A program made the translations under genes and the position numbers. The notes under the pieces were generated by a model. The model saw only the letters and a list, made by a program, of their open reading frames with translations. It did not search any database and was not told where the DNA came from. Shown piece by piece: positions 30,282 to 41,281 of a stretch of 64,000 bases of DNA (the first letter of the stretch is position 1; every line of letters starts with the position of its first letter). Source of the DNA: Arthonia radiata (lineage: Eukaryota; Ascomycota; Arthoniomycetes; Arthoniales; Arthoniaceae); assembly GCA_002989075.1 (NCBI GenBank), contig PSQN01000002.1, positions 124,001-188,000 of the forward strand, read 5' to 3'.

Positions 30282-31152
30282 GGGCAACGTGGGAGTGCTG
30301 ACCGAAATATGGAGGCTCTAAAGTCCGAAAAGAACCAGTGGGTTAGTTGATAGATCCGCTGTGAACGATTGCAATATAACATCTTGCTGAAACCGAGATG
30401 AGAACTTGTTTGCACAGCGCGTAGCCTCGTGAGCTTCTGGTGTTGCTCTGCTGGAAATTGAGCCGCGCCGGAGTGCCGGCACAATTCTGAGGGTTCTGAA
30501 GCCGGAACAAGACATGTGTGGTGGCTGATAGGTTGCGCCTACACGATTGCAATGAAATGTCTTGCGGAAATTGAGATGCCAATTGACTTGAAGCAGAACC
30601 ACAATGCCGCTGAGGGTCTGAGAATGCTTTAGATAATGCCGCGCCGGAGTGCTAGCTGAGTTCTGGAGAGTTTGGAGCCCGAACATGACCTGTGGGACAG
30701 CTGACAGATTCTGCCCGGACAATCACAATGAGACTCTGTACTAAAAGCAAAATGACATCGACTTAGAGCAAAGCCAAGGCCCTGATGAAGGTCTGAGAAA
30801 ACCGTAAGCTGGGCTGCGCCAGAGTGCTGGCTGATTTCTGAGGGTTTTGAAGCCGGAACAGAATATGTGTGGTAGCTGATAGATTGCACCTACACGATTG
30901 CAATGAGAACTCTTGCTCAATCCCAAATGACATCGACTTACAGCAGAACCACAGCCCTGGTGAAGGTCTGAGAAAGCCATAGTTTGAGCCGCGCCAGAGT
31001 GCCGGCCGGGTTTTTCAGGGTCGGGAACCAACGACCAACCTGAACGTCAGCTGATACATCTCGTCTAGACACGTACAATGAGATATCTCGCTGAATGTGA
31101 GACAAAGACTTGATACATTCTGCACAGCGCGTAGCCTTGTGAGCTTCTGGTG
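30282..31152. repeat. Tandem array of five 175-bp units
   Basis: Units begin near 30282, 30462, 30638, 30813 and 30988, so the period is 175-180 bases. Diagnostic blocks recur in each: GCCGCGCCGGAGTGC, GAGGGTTTTGAAGCCGGAAC, GGTAGCTGATAG and CTACACGATTGCAATGA. Middle units end with GACATCGACTTA...GCCCTG.TGAAGGTCTGAGAAA. The first and last instead share a 31-base end (30412-30442 and 31122-31152) with GCACAGCGCGTAGCC. The period is not a multiple of three, so the minus-strand open frames across it change frame and are not genes. Confidence 0.85.
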
Positions 31153-31836
31153 CAAGAAGGACGACTACGCGGCGACGCCGGTTTACTGATGCTTTGCCCG
31201 CGGAAGATCGAGAGGTGTAGCAGATCTGGCTGGACTATTCGCTGCGTCTCTCGTTAAATCGGGACAGTTTCACTCGAGTGAACACGCGGGACGGATTGCG
31301 TTAATGTGCTAGAGCCTCTTGACCAAATAAAAATTGTCATCATGACCCATATTGAAGAGCGTGCCTACCTGCACCATCTGAACTCCGGACAACGCGGCGT
31401 CAAGGTGACACCAGCATATCAGCTGCCAGTGCTCTTTATTTCAGACAGCGATTTGAAATGTGCGGATGCTGTTACGCTGATCCTGTTTTCACAATTAAGC
31501 CCGCAAAATCGCTAATGTGGAACAGGATAAGAGTGGCTCAAGTGTCTGCAGTGAAAGCATCCCAACATGATGCCATGTCATTGCCCCGAACGATTTAATT
31601 AGACAGCAGCTTCCAGAGCAAACGAAACGAATCATCAGAGACACTCGAAGCCCTTGCCGATCGTGCCATCCGTCATTTCATGCCGTGATCATGTCCATTG
31701 TTGCGCCGTCATGACGGTACCGCGCCTTCAGTCTCACATCCAGCGTCACTCTATGCCCCAGGCAACGCCCTAGTCAACAATTCAGCCGCTCTGCCTCGAA
31801 GACCGTATCCAGACTTCACCACATACTGTTCAACGA
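31153..31836. other. Intergenic region between repeat array and MOB1
   Basis: No supported gene. A GTG-led 69-residue frame at 31306-31515 is not convincing. It contains the 3' flank of MOB1. Confidence 0.5.
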
Positions 31837-33226
31837 TCAGTCCACCTTCAACATAGCCTCCACAAACTCGCCCAGCGGCCCCCAAAAGTCCTCGCGTCCC
31901 CCCTTCGCCAACCCAAACTCCTCCACAAACAAGCAATAATGCTTGAAGCTCGTGTTCAAATGCGCCTCCAAACCCAATTGCACCACTACCGCGTAATGAT
32001 GGCAGTATATGTGCGCATAGACGCGATACAAGCGCTTGAACATGTTGGTGACGGTGGGCTTGAATGTCTTGGGGAAGGCAACGCCGAGCTTGGCAGGGAA
32101 GATGTCCGTGTTGTCGATGTTGGCTTGGCACCAGGACATGAGGTGCTCGATGTACTCTGGGGCGGGCATCTTGGTGGGGCGTTTGTACTGCGGGTTTGAG
32201 GAGTCTTGCCAAAGATACTCGTACTCGTCTGAGGCTTTCATTTCAGGGCAGGAGGTAGGGGAGCAGAATTCAGTGATGGAGCCATAGAGGAGGTTGATTT
32301 GGTTGTAGAAGTCGACCACTGTGATATTGTATTAGCCACTGATGCCGGCGGGTTCGGCTGGAGGGATGAATAGGACAGACGCCCGAGCTTATCTCACGGA
32401 ATTGCAGAGGAGCGCACTCACCATTCACAGCCAGCCATTCATTCTCGTCTTCGCCCTCAGGCAGCTTGACCGCTTTCCGTAAACTGCCACTACCGAGCGT
32501 TGCCTCCGCAAACTGCCGTAATTGCCAGCTCGGTGTGCCTTTGCCAGATGAGCGCGTGGTGGGACGAAAGGGACCTCGGGCGCGATTGTGACTATCAAAG
32601 AGCTCGGTTAGTTTCTGCTGTCTATTGACCTGAGTACCATGTTGACGACGAGGTGACCGTGGCGGAAGAGGTGGCGGATGCCGATGTCCAGGGTCAGGCG
32701 AGTGCGATCGAAAGGACGGTGAGGCAAGGAATTGGTCGTGATCAAGCGGCGCCTTCTCATCCGGATATTGCGCGCGCCGAGCTTCAGGCGAATGCGATTC
32801 TCTCAGCGGCGACGAGTGCAGCGGACCAGCCCCGCCCCTTTTTGGCGTTCTCCCGCTGGGTACGCGAGACTTCTTTGACGACTTGTCTGTTTTGCGCACG
32901 TCTTTGCTCTTTCTGATCCACGCTCTTGGGCTGATGGTAGAACTGGAGCCATGGCCGGAAGGGGAGAAGCTTGCAAGGGCATCCCAAAGCGGCGCAAGTA
33001 TGCTGCTCTCGCGCTCATGTGGTATTGCGCTCTTGCTCTGCTCCAGTATCGCCGTGATATCTTCGTCTAGATCCAGCGACATGAAGCTGCTACTATGCGC
33101 AAGGCTCTCGACAGGTGAAAGGGGTCTTGGTGGGAGGATCCAAGGCGAGCTCGGCAGTGCTACCAGCGGAGAGGACGTAGGTAGGTCCATGGTTTGTGCG
33201 ACAAGAAAATGAGAGATCATACGCAC
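31837..33226 (-). CDS. MOB1: MOB1-type kinase activator with long N-terminal extension
   Basis: The two exons 33226-32422 and 32318-31837 join at [23 protein letters not shown] through an intron 32319-32421. The Mob domain is complete: [33 protein letters not shown], the zinc ligands CSPTSCPEM and HIYCHHY, and [18 protein letters not shown]1 binds and activates NDR/LATS kinases (Dbf2/Sid2) in mitotic exit and septation. Ordinary fungal MOB1 has about 220 residues; here the frame stays open about 200 residues upstream with Pro/Ser/Arg-rich sequence. An ATG at 33249 (MTSFFNTM), just like the usual fungal MOB1 start, is followed by GTGCGT or GTATGA donors. The extension may therefore be an intron that happens to be open, or an alternative isoform. 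Confidence 0.88.
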
Positions 33227-33249
33227 ATTGTGTTGAAGAAGGACGTCAT

Positions 33250-33775
33250 GTTTGTGTTATGCGGCTGAACGCCGTATCGGCCGCCCACACCTGTTGTCGC
33301 GTCTCGCAGATTGCGGGGTCGAGTGTTAGATCTCTGAGCATTCCTCAGTCAGCAAACAATTGGTTTCAGATTCGGCTCTGGCAACCTCAGGAATCTCATC
33401 GTACCAGATTGGCAATACTTGATCGCTGGCTTGTGCAATTTGCGAGAGGAAATGAATGAAATTGTAGGATTCGGGTCAAGTTGCGTGGAGGACGAGAGGA
33501 GATGAGATCCGGTTGTGGTTGCTACGTAAACAACCATCCTATGTCCGGTGAAAGTCCGAGCGGCAGGGGGCCCACGATTTCCCCTTTTTAGAACGCTTGC
33601 TAGTTTTCCACCACATTTCGCTACATAATGAAAGGATCAAAGACCGGTCTAGGTCACAGTACCCGCACCCTTCGTTCTCTCTTGCGACTATTGCAGTCTC
33701 GGACGGCTAGCGTGAGGTCGAGGCCACCCTAGATAAGTTGTAAGACTAGTCAGCAGTCCACGTAGACGCTATGCG
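33250..33775. other. Intergenic region
   Basis: Upstream of MOB1. Nothing recognised. Confidence 0.5.
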
Positions 33776-34331
33776 CTATGCCTTTTGCTGGGCTCGCACA
33801 TTCGAGTGTCCTTGCAACGTCATGGACTGGGTATCTTCACTTGTGGATCGGTGTCTAGCAAGTGATACTCCGACGTGCTCTAACATGCTCGGGCAATGTC
33901 TAGCGATAGCAAGGGGGCGTTGCGGCTCAGAATGTTGTGTGCTGACATGTATCCTGAGAAGGTAGAGGATGTCAGCAGAGCCGCCTGTGAAGTCTGTTCA
34001 ATTTTCAAACAAAGTCCTTTGGTACGACGCCAGCAATCTGGCTGCCTGGGTAAAATTTCGCGGGAATAAAACGTAATGTATGGATGATCTGAGACTTACC
34101 TGAGCAGAAAGGGTCGACACAGTCTCTCATAGAGCTTCTTCAGGTCTGAAACAGAGCAGTTTTGGACAGCGCTAGCGCGTCAACTAAGAGAGCGTGGATC
34201 TCGAGGTGCGGAACAAGACATGTGGGTGCTCTAAGACTTGCTGTTCGCTTGATAACGTGGATGTGGGATAAGTCAATTTCAAGTCAAACGCCTCATTGAG
34301 CACATCTAGGTCTAGTCCGCGTATCTGTACA
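33776..34331 (-). CDS. Orphan gene fragment split by a tandem introner pair
   Basis: On the minus strand an open stretch (34331-34242) reading LDLDVLNEAFDLKLTYPTSTLSSEQ can be joined to 33953-33776 (IHVSTQHSEPQRPLAIARHC...NVRAQQKA) by removing two adjacent introner-like units; CA|G forms one Gln codon and the frame runs to TAG at 33776-33778. No ATG lies in the first stretch, so a further 5' exon must exist or the gene is partial. If only the second unit were spliced, the tail of the first would be read in frame as SDLKKLYERLCRPFLL. Function unknown. The gene model is tentative; the intron signals are better supported than the protein. Confidence 0.35.
33954..34099 (-). mobile_element. Introner-like element, copy 5 (second of a tandem pair)
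   Basis: 146 bases, minus strand, GTAAGTC to CCTTCTCAG. It carries ATCATCCATACATT, GGCAGCCAGATTGCTGGCGTC, TTTGTTTGA and ACTTCACAGGCGGCTCTGCTGAC, in the same order as copies 1 and 2. It starts directly after the AG that ends copy 4. Confidence 0.75.
34100..34241 (-). mobile_element. Introner-like element, copy 4 (divergent, first of a tandem pair)
   Basis: 142 bases on the minus strand, from GCAAGTC (a GC donor of GC-AG type) to TTTCTGCTCAG. The 5' block GAGCACCCACATGTCTTG matches GAGCATCCACACATTCT of copy 2; the centre has GACGCGCTAGCGCTG. The branch region is changed (CTGTGTCGAC). It is the most diverged copy and is assigned partly on its 142-base length and its exact abutment to copy 5. 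Confidence 0.55.
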
Positions 34332-34475
34332 GTCTATCGTTATGTCGTAGGTATTGCCTTTAGCCAGGCTCGTCGTAACGTCGTTCGTCACCTCTCCCCT
34401 CCCATGGTTCGATCTCATGACCATCGCTCACGCATCCTCAGACACCATCTTTTCGAGCGGCACGAACGGAATCTC

Positions 34476-37400
34476 CTAGGTCCCATCAAGCTGAGCCTCG
34501 AACTCGTCATGCACCTTCGAGGCCGGCTCATTCGTCTTCAGTCGCTCCAGTTGGCTGCTGACATGGTTGGCCAAATGGCTGTCAGCATCCTTCATTCGCT
34601 TCATTGCCTCTTCGTCCACGTATCCGACAGAAGTCCCACGCACGTGAGCGTCAGTGCCGTTCTTTTTGTGGCCGTTGAGAGCATCACCCGCTTTGCCAAA
34701 TGCATCTCGATCCGTGTCGTCAACAGCAACGCCATCCTGCGGAGTCTTGATGGACGATCTTCGAAGCAATTTCGGAGTCTGTGGTCTGCTGTCGATCGAT
34801 TTGCGTCTAGCAAATACATCATCAAAGTAATGAGCAGCGGCCGTAGCGGGTGTGCGTGGGGTTTGCGGCATGCGACAGCTGACGCCGGTGTCGTGGATCA
34901 ATTTCGCAATTAATCCGGTCCAGCCGCATTGGTGGCTTGCTCCTAGGCCTCGCCCGGTATCACCATCGAAATATTCGTAGAACCAGATATTGTCTCGCCA
35001 GTGAGGATCCTGGAAAGATGTCAGCACAATGCGTTCTGGGTTCTGCTATCAGAACGGGCGTGTTTAGACAGCGCCTCCTATTCAGCAACGGAGAGCCGGG
35101 CAAGAAACAATAGAAGAAACAAGGTGAAGGCTGTGAACTTACCTGGTCTAGCAGTGCATGATCATTGTGCACAGCGCGCTTGCCATCAACGTTGCGTGCA
35201 TAGAGATGCTGCAGTCGATGCTGGATCTCTTCCGCAACGTGACCTAAGTGCATCTCATCACCAGACCCAGTTGGGCACTCGACCTTGAAGTTCTCGCCGT
35301 AGAAGGTGTAGAACCGCTGAAGAGATTCTATCAGGAGCATGTTGACAGCAAACCAGATTGGACCTCTCCAATTGCTGTTGCCACCGAAGAGGCCACTGTC
35401 CGATTCGCCAGGTAGGTAGGCGACTTCGAATTTCTGTCCATTGACATCCATCGAGTAGGGGTGGTCTTTGTGATAGCGGGAGAGAGATCGGATGCCGTAT
35501 TCGCCCAAAAACTCCTTCTCATCGAGAAGTCTGTGCAGGATGCGACGAAGACGCTCTTCCGTGACAAAAGACAACAGCAAGCGCGAGTCCTTACCCCTGC
35601 GTGTCAAGCTGGCAATGTTTCGCTTCGCAACAGCGCTGTTGTTTTCAATAAACCATTCGAGACGGCGCTTGAAATTGGGGAACTGATCAATGACCTCAGG
35701 CTCCAGCGTCAACGTGGCGAACATCGGCACCAAGCCAACTAGAGATCGAACTGGCAACTGCTTAGAGTAAGGGCCTCCCCAAGTGATTGCATCGTAGTAG
35801 AAGCCATCTTCTTCGCTCCAGAGTGATTGTTCATCCTTGCCAATGCGGTACTGCATGGCATCGCTGATGTGAATGAAGTGCTCAAAGAACTTTGATGCAA
35901 TGTCTTCGTAGATGCGGCGGTGCTTGGCTAGCTCAAGCGCGATATTCAGCATGCCCAAAGAGTAAAATCCCATCCAGCCCGTGCTGTCAGCTTGCTCGAG
36001 AGAGCCACCGGTTGGTAGCGGGTCAGAGCGGTTGAAGATACCGATGTTGTCCATCCCCAAGAACCCACCCTCAAAGACGTTCTTGTTATTGGAGTCTTTG
36101 CGGTTGACCCACCAGGTGAAATTAAGTAACAATTTGTGGAAGACGCGCTCGAGGAAGTCAATGTCCTCGCGCCCATACATCTTGCGCTCCATCTTGAACG
36201 TCCTGAAAGTTGACCAGGCATGAACAGGTGGGTTCACGTCCCCAAAGTTCCACTCATATGCTGGCAGCTGACCATTGGGATGCAGATACCACTCGCGAGT
36301 GAAGAGATCAAGCTGCTTCTTCGCGAAGTCAGGGTCGATCATTGTCAGTGGTAGGCAATGGAAGGCTGAGTCCCATGCAGCGAAGAAAGGGTACTCCCAG
36401 GAGTCTGGCATGGACAAGATGTCATCAAGATACATGTGTTTCCAGTGTTCGTTGCGGATGTGTCTGCGGCTCTCTGGCGGTGGAGGTTGGTTCGGGTCGC
36501 CGTTCGCCCACTGATCGTAAACGAAGTGGTAATGCTGCTTACACCACAGCATACCGGATAAAGCTTGTCGTTGCACGTTGCGAAGATCCTGATCCATAGG
36601 CAATGGGCTGACCCGGAAGTAGAAGTCGTCAGCTTCTCCTCGGCGCTGCTCGATGATGTCGTCGAAGAGCTCCTCATCCATGTAGCCATCTGGCTTGATC
36701 TTTGTCAATCGCAGACGTACGACAGCACACTCGCCGGGTGCAACACCGCCGTCTTCGTTGAAAGAGTACCACGCAGCGGACTTCGTGCCCGAGTGAGCAG
36801 GGTTGATAGCAGATCTGTCATGCTTGACCACATAGTTATGGAAAGCATCTTTTGTGTAGTCGACTTTGTTCTTGCCCCAACCGAGCGCTGTGTAGTTGGT
36901 GTCGTTGTCTGTGAACAGCAGCTCAGGCTGGACATCTCGACTGCTATTGCCTACACCCGGCGACGGCGACAATTCGAAGTATCTTGTGCCTAGCTTCTCC
37001 TGCGATGTTTCGATCGCAAGTGGCCCAATAGAATGTGCAGATGGCTTCTTGATGTCATCATAGCCCCAAGCCCATGTGTTGCGAAACCATGTGTGCGGCA
37101 GGATGTGCAGTGGTGCTCGCTCGGGACCACGATTGTAGGCGGTGACCCGGAACAGGAGCTCTTCCTCATCGCCTGACTCCTTCGCCGTCTCGATGAAGAT
37201 GTCCCAGTATCGGTCGTCGTCGAAGAGGCCGGTGTCGAGGATGTTGTACTCGCGCTCTTTTCGTGTCCGCTTGGCGTTGGTGTCGACGAGGTCCTTGTAT
37301 GGAAACTTCCGCTGAGGGTACTTGTAGTTGTACTTCATGTAGGAGTGCTACACACATCAGCATCAATATATACTGTTGGGTTCGCACGACCTACTGAGGG

Positions 37401-37977
37401 GACATTGTCGAGATGGAAGTGAGCTTCCTTGATACTCTCGCCATGGTTGCCCTGAGGGTTGGAGAGACCGAAAAGGCGCTCCTTGAGGAAGTCGCTGAAC
37501 TAGTCAGCAGGAGTTCCAACACCTGAGAGCTTGCTATACTCACTCCTTCTCGTTCCAAAACGTAAAAGCGACATGCTGCAAGCCATGCGTATCGCAGACG
37601 CCTGCAATGCCGTCCTCACCCCATCGGTAGGCTCTTGACCGTGCCATGTCATGGTTGAAGTCTGCATCGAATTGTCAGTGATATTGAAAAAGTCATGGCT
37701 AGTGCAGACCCACGGCTCCAGGCATCTCCATCAGGTCTGGGTGTGGTTAGCAGACTTCAATCGCAAACAGAGTGAGGTCTTCTTACGAGTAATCTTCTCT
37801 CACTACACATGATGGTCAGCAAGAGCGTCGAGAATAAAGCCGAGGATACGTACCAGTCGCCCACTGTCGCTCGGCGGTGTAGGGTCCCCATTTCTTCCAG
37901 TACTTGGTCCTCTCTCTGTCCTCCTTGAGCCGCTGCTCCTCAGTGCAGAGGTACGCGTGGTTGTCGTGAACGACCAT
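34476..37977 (-). CDS. Glycoside hydrolase family 63 glucosidase, fungal type
   Basis: Seven exons give 1039 residues: 37977-37854, 37802-37787, 37736-37714, 37661-37544, 37494-37395, 37347-35143 and 35009-34476. Joins give [44 protein letters not shown] and [11 protein letters not shown], all consistent with the family. The (alpha/alpha)6 catalytic core is seen around [36 protein letters not shown] and [14 protein letters not shown]. No signal peptide is present ([17 protein letters not shown]), so it is not the ER processing glucosidase I but the cytosolic GH63 group common in fungi and bacteria, whose substrate is not certain. The C-terminal 120 residues are a Ser/Lys-rich tail outside the fold. 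Exons two and three are only 16 and 23 bases long. Confidence 0.88.
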
Positions 37978-38883
37978 GTTGGCTGATTTGGTGCCGAGGG
38001 GCTTTAGTAATTGAGCAACCGATCGGTGGAATGCACGCTTGACTGAAGTTCGGAGCTTCCAATTACAAAAGGTGGTCTGTATAGGTCAAGCTCAAGGTGC
38101 TGGGCCGGATGCTGGGCCGGATGCTCAGGGGATAAAGCTCCAGCCAGGGGTTATCAAGAGAAAGAAGGACTTCGGCTCAGGCGAGCATGAGCTAGACGTT
38201 TTGTAGAGCTGTAGAGACAGTAGTTTTGCTGCAAAGTAGAGAAGCAGTCCAACCAAGGTCAGGAAAGGAATGGATGCTCAGTAGCGAGATGCTGGAAAAA
38301 AGGGAGGATGAAGGAAAACCAGACGGCGAGAGGATGTTGAGACGAGAGAAGGGACGAGGACCAGCGACAACAATAACAACGACGACGCGAGAATGAAGCA
38401 AGAATGATGAAGGTGGTGCACCTTCTTCGCGCCGGCAGTTGAGTCCCTACAATCGATAACCAAATTTTTGGCCCCAACAAAGCGTTGAATGTCCGAGAGA
38501 GGAAAGGCGGCATACGAAGTACAAGACATTTGAATAACATGAGATCGTCGATGTTGAATGGTTGAAACGTGTACGCAAACTGTTCATGTCACTTCAGGTT
38601 AAACTACCGGACATGTTTACAAAGGCAATAATCGAGGGTCAGAGCATTTGTCAGGAGCAAGTACTGTCTGTATCTTCACGTAGTACTTATTACGCCAGCT
38701 CTTCGCTGTCTATCGGCTTTTCTGAGATCAGAACTATTCCTCCGTATGCGCTCTACATCTGAGCGATGTTCAGAGATCGATTCTACCGTGATAGTAGTAC
38801 TCCGCTATACGGGCGCGCCCTCACGGCCCGACAAATTGTTCTGACACCTGCAATATGTTCATTACCAGCGACTAGAATATCCA
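37978..38883. other. Intergenic region, GH63 promoter and NFU1 3' flank
   Basis: Contains a 12-base tandem duplication GCTGGGCCGGAT at 38099-38122, about 120 bases before the GH63 ATG. No supported gene. Confidence 0.5.
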
Positions 38884-39843
38884 CTATGCTTCCGCCGCAT
38901 CCAACGTTCCTTTCCCACCTGTACTCGCCACAGCCTGCGGCCCTTTCTGCTGCTTCAGCTTCTCTTCAAACTTCGCGAACTCCCTCATCGCGACCTGCTC
39001 CTCCTCGTCCATCACTTGTTCCACGCCCTTCACCTCTTCCACATAATGCATCAGCATGCTCTCAATCCCGTTCCGCAGCGTCACCGTGCTACTATCGCAC
39101 GTTCTGCACGCGCCCCTCAGCTTCAGCTTCACCCAGCCGTCGTTGAAGCCTCGGAAATCAATATCTCCGCCGTCCTCTTGAATCGCTGGCCTTATTCGTG
39201 TCTCAAGCAGCTCTTTGATCATGGCCACGACTTCGCTATCGTCATCCGAGGCCGCTAGTGTGTCGGATTCAACGCCTTGACCTTCTGAGCCTTTTGCACC
39301 CTCAACTGTGTGCACCATCGGAGATCCATTGGAAACTGCTTCTGTGATTAAGCTGAATACCTCAGGCTTTACGTGACCCCAATTTGCGCTGGAGTCTTTC
39401 GTGATTGTGATATAGTCTGCGCCGTAGAAAACCGACGTCACGCCATCTACCGATAACAATTGGCCTGCTAACGGTGATGTATGCGGTGGTTTGATTGTGT
39501 CGCGAGGTGACATATACTCAAGGAAGGATGATGGGAAGTTTTCAGGCAATATGCGCGAGTTCGGCTTGAATTTCAGGGCATCGGAGTTTGGGGTAGGCTC
39601 GGTTTGAATGAATAGAGTGCGACGTTGCACAGGCTGTTGATATGATCGCGGAAGGGTGGAGCTAGTTGTCGGTCTTGGAGTCGTCGTGGACAGTGGTGAG
39701 CATGACTTCCGTCGGGATGTGTGAATGCATCTCTGCGCTTGTGCTGTTGATGCTTTGAAAGCATGCGGTATGGCGAAGGTGTTCTTTCTCGTCGCGCGTA
39801 CAGCGGCTCGCTGCAGCTGTCTCGCGACGATCTCAGTAGACAT
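38884..39843 (-). CDS. NFU1: NFU1-type mitochondrial iron-sulfur scaffold
   Basis: About 319 residues from Met at 39843 (MSTEIVARQLQRAAVRATRK), an Arg/Ser-rich presequence; an in-frame Met at 39906 is less likely. The Nfu N-terminal domain is FIQTEPTPNSDALKFKPN...SPLAGQLLSVDGVTSVFYGADYITITK, and the C-terminal domain IRPAIQEDGGDIDFRGFNDG...LRGACRTCDSSTVTLRNGIESML holds the CxxC cluster site. NFU1 passes 4Fe-4S clusters to lipoyl synthase and respiratory targets. A poorly conserved C-terminal tail follows. Single exon. Confidence 0.93.
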   Translation of the reverse strand: MSTEIVARQLQRAAVRATRKNTFAIPHAFKASTAQAQRCIHTSRRKSCSPLSTTTPRPTTSSTLPRSYQQPVQRRTLFIQTEPTPNSDALKFKPNSRILPENFPSSFLEYMSPRDTIKPPHTSPLAGQLLSVDGVTSVFYGADYITITKDSSANWGHVKPEVFSLITEAVSNGSPMVHTVEGAKGSEGQGVESDTLAASDDDSEVVAMIKELLETRIRPAIQEDGGDIDFRGFNDGWVKLKLRGACRTCDSSTVTLRNGIESMLMHYVEEVKGVEQVMDEEEQVAMREFAKFEEKLKQQKGPQAVASTGGKGTLDAAEA

Positions 39844-40170
39844 AGTGACTAGCAGTTCTTGATTTGATCTCTGGAATGTGCTCTTCGGATGTTGTGAAAT
39901 GCCCAAGCGCTGAGATCATGAATAAGAAGCGCCCAGTCCCATCTCGCCATTCGGACGAAACGCCAAGCCTGACATCATTCTCTCGGCCGATGACATTTCC
40001 TTCGGACATAATCTTCTCGTGCTTCCAATCGTGCCAATGCTCGCAACAGCAACGCTCTACTGAATCAGCGATCCCGTAAGGATCTTCTGAAAACCCTTTG
40101 ATTTGATTGAATTTGCGCACGGTCGACGCAAAAAACTCATTGTCCAGATCCCCGAACTTACCTCACGACA
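39844..40170. other. Divergent promoter region, NFU1 and HIT1
   Basis: 326 bases between divergent starts. No distinct motif recognised. Confidence 0.5.
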
Positions 40171-40896
40171 ATGGTCCAACCCCCCCTCTGCGCAATCTGC
40201 ACCACCCAACCCAAACGCTACAAATGCCCAACCTGCTCAACACCCTATTGCTCGATCGCGTGCTTCCAATCCCATAAAAGCACCGCACATCCACCCACCG
40301 ACTCTTCGAAACCACCCTCTCAACAGGCCGCTCCACCACCCTCGCAACCACCGTCCGCGCTCCCTCTACAACCTCAGATACAACCTAATACCCACACCAA
40401 CGCACCACAGCCCCCGCAAAGTCTAAAGGAAGAACACGAACCCCGTCCCTTAAATCCCCTAGCGAACCTGCTCGACCCCTCTTCTCCCACGCCAGCGCCA
40501 TCACAAGCTCTACACAGCCTGTTTCAGGCCCACCCGGAGCTCAAAAGAAGATTGCGATACTACTACCTCGAAGCGCGCCGCACCCGCCCGCCACCCTCAT
40601 CATTCCAACACTCCACAAAACCGCCCATCAAGTTCCACAACAAACGCGGCGGCAGGCGCAACCAAAAGCAACCGGCCGACAAGCCCGAGCCCAACGAGCC
40701 GTGGGGTGAAAAAGCGGTCTTGGAGATGTTGATGGAGGCTGAGCAGCGGAGGGAGGTGCGGGAGAATCCGGTTACGAGGAGAGAGGTGAGAGAGGAGGTG
40801 GGACGCATGGATGTGTTGGAAGTGGGGGAGGGGGTAAGGGCTTTTGGGGAATTGGTGGTGGGGAGGTGTGGGACGGTAGAGGCGATTGAGGGGTGA
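40171..40896 (+). CDS. HIT1: HIT-type zinc-finger protein (HIT1/ZNHIT3-like)
   Basis: 241 residues, one exon. The N-terminal zf-HIT is CAICTTQPKRYKCPTCSTPYCSIAC...HKSTAH, with eight zinc ligands in the right spacing. A Pro/Gln-rich linker follows, then a helical region (ALHSLFQAHPELKRRLRYYYLEA) like the C-terminal segment that in yeast Hit1 and human ZNHIT3 binds Rsa1/NUFIP. Such proteins assist box C/D snoRNP assembly. A Glu/Arg-rich C-terminus (REVREEVGRMDVLEVGEGV) ends the protein. Confidence 0.82.
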   Translation: MVQPPLCAICTTQPKRYKCPTCSTPYCSIACFQSHKSTAHPPTDSSKPPSQQAAPPPSQPPSALPLQPQIQPNTHTNAPQPPQSLKEEHEPRPLNPLANLLDPSSPTPAPSQALHSLFQAHPELKRRLRYYYLEARRTRPPPSSFQHSTKPPIKFHNKRGGRRNQKQPADKPEPNEPWGEKAVLEMLMEAEQRREVRENPVTRREVREEVGRMDVLEVGEGVRAFGELVVGRCGTVEAIEG

Positions 40897-41281
40897 AGAG
40901 AAATGATAGGATCGCCAACGATGAGTGGGATACTTGCTTGCTTGGGCAGAGCGCGAAGAGGAACGAGAGATGTAAGTGAATGATACCCAGCACGGAGTGG
41001 TCAATTAAGAGCATGATAGCGTCCAAAAAAAGGGAGAGGCGAGGTGGAAGCATAGGGGATGATGAATGGTCTCGCTTCAATCGGAAGCAATACAACTGCC
41101 ATCGAACGTCATCTCGGCCCACAGTTATCAATCGACCTCATCAACATCCATTTCGTCTTCATATCGCGTTCCCGAAAGCAATGCCATCCCAGCGCCTTGC
41201 TCAAAAACAAGTGACAAAACCAGTGATCCTCGCTACCACGAGTCTTTTTCTCACGACCATTGGACGCTTGCAGAGCAGGTG
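40897..41281. other. Intergenic region between convergent genes
   Basis: 385 bases of 3' flanks. Nothing recognised. Confidence 0.5.

Noticed and set aside
30318-31031. Several minus-strand open frames of 79-134 residues
   Set aside because: They are translations of the 175-bp tandem units, whose length is not a multiple of three; the frames just shift from unit to unit.
34296-34913. 205-residue plus-strand open frame
   Set aside because: Begins with a non-ATG codon and lies antisense to the GH63 C-terminal exon.
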